This document shows, piece after piece, positions 25,974-29,910 of a DNA stretch of 29,910 nucleotides. The DNA lies in assembly GCA_003427395.1 (NCBI GenBank), contig BFEA01000469.1:147544-177453 (forward strand), in the 5' to 3' direction. The notes beneath the pieces are model-generated. The model made no database searches. It saw only the letters and a program-made list of their open reading frames with translations, and was not told where the DNA came from. The first letter of the stretch is position 1, and every line of letters begins with the position of its first letter. Origin of the DNA: Chara braunii. Lineage: Eukaryota; Streptophyta; Charophyceae; Charales; Characeae. A program made the translations under genes and the position numbers.

Positions 25974-27981
25974 GTGTGGCGTCTAAGATGTAACACTTGT
26001 CCTCCAACCAAGGGGTGTGAACATCAACCTCGCCACTGTGTTCTTGCCTCCACTGCAGGTGGAGGTTCCAGTTGTTATAAACCAACTTTGACAGGCGGGT
26101 TGGCAAAATCCTCCTCCTCCTCCTCCCGAAAATGAGCTCATGTAAGCTCCAGTTGCGTTCGCATGCAGCAGATGAGCTTGCCTGGCCGAGCAATCTGATG
26201 GCTTGAGGCTGCAAAAGGTACAGTCGCGACCCAAATGCATCCCACCACATCGCAGGCGTCTTTGTCCTCGCCGTGCGCATCGATTCCTCTGACTGGAAAG
26301 ACCCCTTGAAGTGCACCCACTCGTCCACCTGCCAGCTGATATCATCGAATTGCTTGCACCACGTGTACAACCAGATGTTGAATCCAGCCCGGATCTCGGT
26401 GTCCTTGAAGTAGCCTTCAGCTCTATACTCTGGGTCCTAGAAAGCAGCTGCACAATGCAGCTCTGATGTCATGAATGCCCAGCGATCCATAAGGATCACC
26501 TCCACCTCCCCCTTCTCATGGTCTATTAACACATCCAGTTTACGGATGGACTCCACAACGGTGTCCATCCGATGGTAGACCTTAGGCAGCGTTCCACCGG
26601 GACCATCTACGAGCCTCAGAAGCTCCACGATTGAATCTGTTGTCAGCAACGCCTTGTCGACATCATCCCAAAATGTACCGTCCAACACTGTTGCTGTCGC
26701 CTCCTCGAACTGCGTGGCAAGGTCGGGCCGCACAATGCCGGGCACCCACTCCTTATCGCCAACTGCCACCTTGAGGGCATTGCTCAAATCCGACAGTGAC
26801 TTCAGCATGATGATGTTTGTGGCAAATCAAGTCACACCCGGCCTCTTGATCTGTGCACCTCCGGATTTGCTGAGGAATAAAGCCCGCACCTTGTCGTGGT
26901 TCATGACAAACTTCCCCAATTGATTCCCCCTCTTCACCGTCGTTCTGAACCACTCTAACGACTTGTTCATGTCCTCCAAGGCAAGGTCGAGGGGATGTGC
27001 CGTACAACCAACCCGGAAGATCCTTGGATACTTTTGTTCCACCATCTTCCCAGCCTTCACACAAACTCTGGCGTTGTCCATGACCACGCCCACCACGCTC
27101 TTTGGCCCAATCTCCTCAATCGCCCCCTCGAGTATACGGAAGTACGCCTGCGCATCCTTGTCCTTCCCTTCGACACCCAGCGATTTCCAGAACACTGTGC
27201 CAATGGGGGAGGACACCATAACGTTGATGTGTGGTCTTCCCCGCCGGTCAGACCACCCATCAACCTGTATCATGCACCCCGTGCGTGCCCACTTTTTTGC
27301 GATCCCCGCCACATCTTCAATGGCCCTCTTGTTTTGCGCGTTCAATCTCCCATTGCGTGCTGCCTCTCTCGAATGAAGTTGCCAGGAAGCAGGGGCGTTT
27401 CGTACGGCATCAATCATGTCCTCAAAGAACTCGTTGTCGACCATGTTAAATGGTTGATTGGTGCAGGTCATCCAGCGGTCGACCCTCCTTGACGTCTGCT
27501 CGTTCTTTGTGACAATGCTGTCCGCGTCCTCCAACACCGTCTGGCGCACTCGTGTTCCGGATCCGCCGGTGTGGCGTGGGGCGGCCATTGAAAACCCCCC
27601 TGACGCCTCCTGCCCTTCACCCCCCCTGCCCCCTTCGCCCCCCCCCTCTGCGACAACCCCACCCATGGATGCAGCAACCAAATTGGAGACGGTGGGCAGC
27701 GTGCTGCAACCCTCCGCTGGCATGCCCGCATCTATCCTTCCTCGCCGCTGAACCTCTTTCCGGCGCAGTATCTCCTCCGCCGTGAGACGTTTTGTGCTTT
27801 TCTCGACACAACACACTCCCTTTAAGAAATGATCCTTCAGACGGGGAAGAGTGCCTGACAATTTGCGGTCGCAGTAATTACATACCCACCAGCACGACCC
27901 CTTCGACGGATCCTTACCCGCCGCGGAAACGGGAGTGAAATGGCGCTTGACCATGTCGCCAGCGAACTTGCGGCTCGCCAT
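25951..27981 (-). pseudogene. hAT transposase (BED finger, DUF659, hAT dimerisation domain), two in-frame stops
   Basis: hAT transposases cut and paste DNA in the nucleus. The ATG at 27981 opens MASRKFAGDMVKRHF; an alternative GTG lies at 27993. A BED-type zinc finger follows with C34, C37, H51 and C57. The DUF659 part has VDGWSD and VVMDNA (two catalytic-type Asp) and the CTAHPLDLAL motif. The hAT dimerisation part has SSSAACERNWS (Glu of the DDE set) and LVYNNWNLHL near 26100-26200. The frame is continuous except for TGA at 26829-26827 (GVT*FATN, where Arg is expected, CGA to TGA) and TAG at 26439-26437 (AAAF*DPEY, where Leu is expected). The copy is therefore probably inactive. I could not delimit terminal inverted repeats or the 8-bp duplication typical of hAT. 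It lies antisense to and downstream of the last visible GAE exon. Confidence 0.88.
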
Positions 27982-27993
27982 TGCGACCTGCAC

Positions 27994-28295
27994 GCATCGA
28001 AAACGGACAGGACCACCAGATCAGCCATAGTCCCCATTACATCCCCAATTCACCCACACCAAACTCTGTGTCCTCCCCCCTCCCGCTGTAGACTCCTCCA
28101 CAACCACCGCCCTCTTTCAACACGGCTGGCCTAACAGGACGAACAAAAAAAAAAAAAAAAAAAAAATTGCCAGCAGTTGCCTTCTTCGGAAGTCTGCCTT
28201 CAAATCAAGTGGACGATTATAAAAATAATTAATAATATAACAGAAACGAAGAAAAACAAAAAAAAAAGGGGGTATGTTGTCTGCCTTCTAATCAA
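27994..28295. other. 5' flank of the transposase and A-rich tracts
   Basis: No other gene is seen. An A run of about 22 lies at 28145-28166. The word GTCTGCCTTCAAATCAAGTG at 28191 recurs as GTCTGCCTTCTAATCAAGTG at 28279, flanking an AT-rich 80-bp stretch. The transposon terminus may be here but I could not place it. Confidence 0.4.
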
Positions 28296-29150
28296 GTGGA
28301 GGAGAAAAGTACGGCAGATGCAGGAGATATGGAGGACAGATGGAGAGATGGAAGAGAAAGGTGGTGAATGGAGAAGAAATGAAGGTGCAGGAGATATGAG
28401 AGGGAGATAGAGATATGGAGGAGAGATGGAGGGGAGAGGGCGAGATATGGAGGTGGAGGAGACATGGAGGAGAGATGGACATGGAGGAGAAAGGTGGAGG
28501 TATGGAGGAGAGATGATGGTGCACCTGGTGGAGGCATGGAGGAGAGATGAAGGAAAGATGGACAGGTGGAGGACGAAGGTGGAGGACGAAGGTGGAGGCA
28601 TGGAGGAGAGATGAAGGTGGGGATATGGCAGGGAGACTGGGATATGGCGAGGAGCAAGTCCAGGGACAGGAAATAACAAAAAAAAAAAAAAAAAGGATCG
28701 GTATTTCCAGCGTTTTCCAGCGGAGGGGATGTGGCGAGGAGATGGGGGGTTATAGTACGACCTGGAGGACGACGAAGGAGAGTGGAGGTATGGAGGAGAG
28801 ATGGACATGGAGGAGAAAGGTGGACATGGAGGAGAGATGGAAGAGAGGTGAAGGTGGAGGGTGTATGGAGGACAGATGGAGGACAGATGGAGGACAGATG
28901 GAGGACAGATGGAGGAGAAAGGTGGACATGGAGGAGAGATGGAAATGGAGGACAGATGGACATGGAGGACAGATGGACATGGAGGACAGATGGAGGAGAG
29001 GTGAAGGTGGAGGGTGTATGGAGAGAAGATGGAGGAGAGATGGAGGAAAGATGGACAGGTGGAGGACGAAGGTGGAGGCATGGAGGAGAGATGAAGGTGG
29101 GGATATGGCAGGGAGACTGGGATATGGCGAGCAGCAAGTCCAGGGACAGG
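28296..29150 (+). repeat. purine-rich minisatellite (ATGGAGGAGAGATGGA-like)
   Basis: About 850 bp are built almost wholly from GGAGGA, GAGATGGA, GGACAGATGGA and GGTGGA words in irregular order. A larger block at 28591-28725 recurs at 29071-29205 (480-bp offset), including ATATGGCAGGGAGACTGGG, a run of A and GGTATTTCCAGCGTTTTCCA. Long open frames on both strands are by-products of the repeat. Confidence 0.9.
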
Positions 29151-29273
29151 AAATAACAAAAAAAAAAAAAAAAACGATTGGTATTTCCAGCGTTTTCCAG
29201 CGGAGCGGTATTTCCAGTCCCTGTACATCAAGCCCTAACGGCCCCTGCGCATCAAACCCTGAAGGACCGTCTA

Positions 29274-29325
29274 GATCAGCGTGACCCCTGCGCAGATGAC
29301 AAACACAAATCGAGAAAAAGTCGAA
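29274..29325 (+). ncRNA. U6 snRNA-derived 3' fragment (pseudo-copy 1)
   Basis: GATCAGCGTGACCCCTGCGC followed by AGATGACAAACACAAATCGAG aligns with the 3' half of U6 from its GATTAGCATGRCCCCTGCGCAAGGATGACACGCACAAATCGAG region, with small deletions. The 5' half is absent. I see no Pol III promoter elements, so this is a pseudo-copy. Confidence 0.6.
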
Positions 29326-29338
29326 CAACAAAACCAGG

Positions 29339-29422
29339 GTCCTTCGGGACATCCGGCGCAATGGGAACTACACAGAGATGATTACCATGACCCTGACGCA
29401 AGGATGACACACGATTCGAGAT
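29339..29422 (+). ncRNA. U6 snRNA-like pseudo-copy 2, near full length, degenerate
   Basis: GTCCTTCGGGACATCC matches the U6 5' stem-loop. GGAACTACACAGAGATGATT matches the ACAGAGA region, with changes. ACGCAAGGATGACACACGAT matches the 3' stem region with a deletion. The conserved ACAGAGA hexamer survives but the following GATTAGC is altered. It is the only copy here with the 5' stem-loop. Confidence 0.65.
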
Positions 29423-29570
29423 GATTACCAAGCCCGATAGATTGGATTATTTTCGAAATTTCGATACCAAGGTGGGAGAGGAGGAGGAGGAGGGGAACGG
29501 TGAGGAAGGGGAGGAGGAGGACGAGCGGAAGGAGGAGGAGAAGCACGCAGATGAAGGGGAGGTGGAGCAG

Positions 29571-29599
29571 AGGTCGTGCTAATCTTCTCTGTGTCGTTC
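29571..29599 (-). ncRNA. U6 snRNA-derived fragment, inverted (pseudo-copy 3)
   Basis: The minus strand reads GAACGACACAGAGAAGATTA and then GCACGACCT, the central U6 segment carrying ACAGAGA and GATTAGC. It faces copy 4 head to head across 11 bases. Confidence 0.7.
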
Positions 29600-29609
29600 T
29601 CAATCTTTT

Positions 29610-29691
29610 GGAACGATACAGAGAAGATTAGCACGACTTCTGCGCAAGGATGACACGCACAAATGGAGAAAAGGTTGAAAAAAAAAAAAAA
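29610..29691 (+). ncRNA. U6 snRNA-derived, 5'-truncated, poly(A)-tailed (pseudo-copy 4)
   Basis: GAACGATACAGAGAAGATTA, GCACGACTT and CTGCGCAAGGATGACACGCA then CAAATGGAGAAAAGGTTG match U6 from its GGAACGATACAGAG to its 3' end. A run of about 14 A follows (29678-29691). The U6 5' stem-loop is missing. A (GGA)-rich segment lies upstream beyond the inverted fragment. The A tail implies copying through RNA rather than a Pol III gene. Confidence 0.75.
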
Positions 29692-29773
29692 CTCGACAGA
29701 TTCGACACCTGTGGGAGAGGAGGAGGAGGAGAAGGAGGAGGAGGAGGAGGAGGACGACGAGAACGGAGGACGA

Positions 29774-29849
29774 GGACGATACAGAGAAGATTAGCGCGAC
29801 CTCTGCGCAAGGATGATACGCACAGATGGAGAAAAGGTTGGAAAAAAAA

Positions 29850-29855
<6 letters not shown>
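29774..29855 (+). ncRNA. U6 snRNA-derived, 5'-truncated, poly(A)-tailed (pseudo-copy 5)
   Basis: GGACGATACAGAGAAGATTA, GCGCGACCT and CTGCGCAAGGATGATACGCA match the same part of U6 as copy 4, truncated at the same 5' point and again followed by about 14 A. It is preceded by a GTGGGAGAGGAGGAGG-type purine stretch like the one before copies 3 and 4. The two therefore look like units of one repeat about 170 bp long. Confidence 0.75.

Positions 29856-29910
<55 letters not shown>
29856..29910 (+). repeat. (TC)n microsatellite, runs off the window
   Basis: A pure TC run starting directly after the A tail of the last U6-derived copy and continuing to the window end. Confidence 0.97.

Noticed and set aside
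27057-27751. Plus-strand frames of 87-165 codons opposite the hAT transposase
   Set aside because: They are antisense shadows of a well-supported transposase frame.
28200-29361. Large frames (up to 343 codons) rich in Pro/Ser/His or Trp/Arg/Gly
   Set aside because: They are products of the purine-rich minisatellite read in all frames. No domain is visible.
29339-29422. A functional U6 gene
   Set aside because: The ACAGAGA-GATTAGC core and the 3' region carry deletions and changes, and I see no upstream sequence element with a TATA box at the required spacing.
22888-29910. Final GAE exon (NGDVxxTHANI)
   Set aside because: No matching translation on the + strand. It probably lies beyond the window.
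1-29910. CRISPR array or bacterial operon
   Set aside because: No evenly spaced repeat-spacer pattern. Spliced genes and microsatellites show a eukaryotic nuclear sequence.

Overview
This is a eukaryotic, repeat-dense window. It most likely comes from a plant-lineage (streptophyte) nuclear genome, and I suspect a charophyte alga such as Chara. The reasons are a plant-type UDP-glucuronate 4-epimerase (GAE) gene broken by long GT-AG introns, a BED/DUF659-type hAT transposase, very abundant microsatellites and minisatellites, and U6 snRNA-derived sequences. The species is my inference and cannot be proved from the sequence alone.

The backbone is the GAE gene on the + strand. Eight exons (6076-6169, 7747-7833, 8653-8718, 9686-9745, 12399-12463, 13046-13124, 19978-20096, 22765-22887) join in phase into about 229 residues of the epimerase. 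This segment carries the SSSS and YxxxK active-site motifs and the [17 protein letters not shown] and IFNLGNT blocks. The Rossmann N-terminus and the last C-terminal segment are not visible, so the gene probably runs past both window edges. Its introns range from 582 to 6853 bp.

Positions 1-6075 show no gene I can support. They hold diverged repeats: a MITE-like 120-bp family with terminal inverted repeats, a 592-bp fold-back element with AACGCCC repeats, a 34-bp minisatellite and clustered hairpins. Introns 1-5 (6170-13045) hold microsatellites, G-rich tracts, a tandem 248-bp duplication and a 76-nt poly(T).

Intron 6 (13125-19977) is the richest. It contains a poly(A)-tailed insertion with a 16-bp target-site duplication, TTC arrays, further MITE-like copies, a 150-N assembly gap, an AT-rich island with a perfect 30-bp palindrome, and an uninterrupted 285-codon ORF (17035-17892). 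That ORF looks like a Josephin-type deubiquitinase domain followed by two RING-like Cys/His units, one intact and one degenerate. I do not know this architecture as a described family, and it is the best candidate for something new.

After the last visible GAE exon there is a 53-bp repeat array that has also duplicated the exon's splice donor. Next, on the minus strand, lies a decayed hAT transposase (25951-27981, two in-frame stops) with a separate AT-hook and acidic tail (23931-24893). Between these two parts is a run of strong hairpins. The window ends with an approximately 850-bp purine-rich minisatellite and a cluster of U6 snRNA-derived copies, two with poly(A) tails and two arranged as an inverted fold-back, followed by a (TC)n tract.
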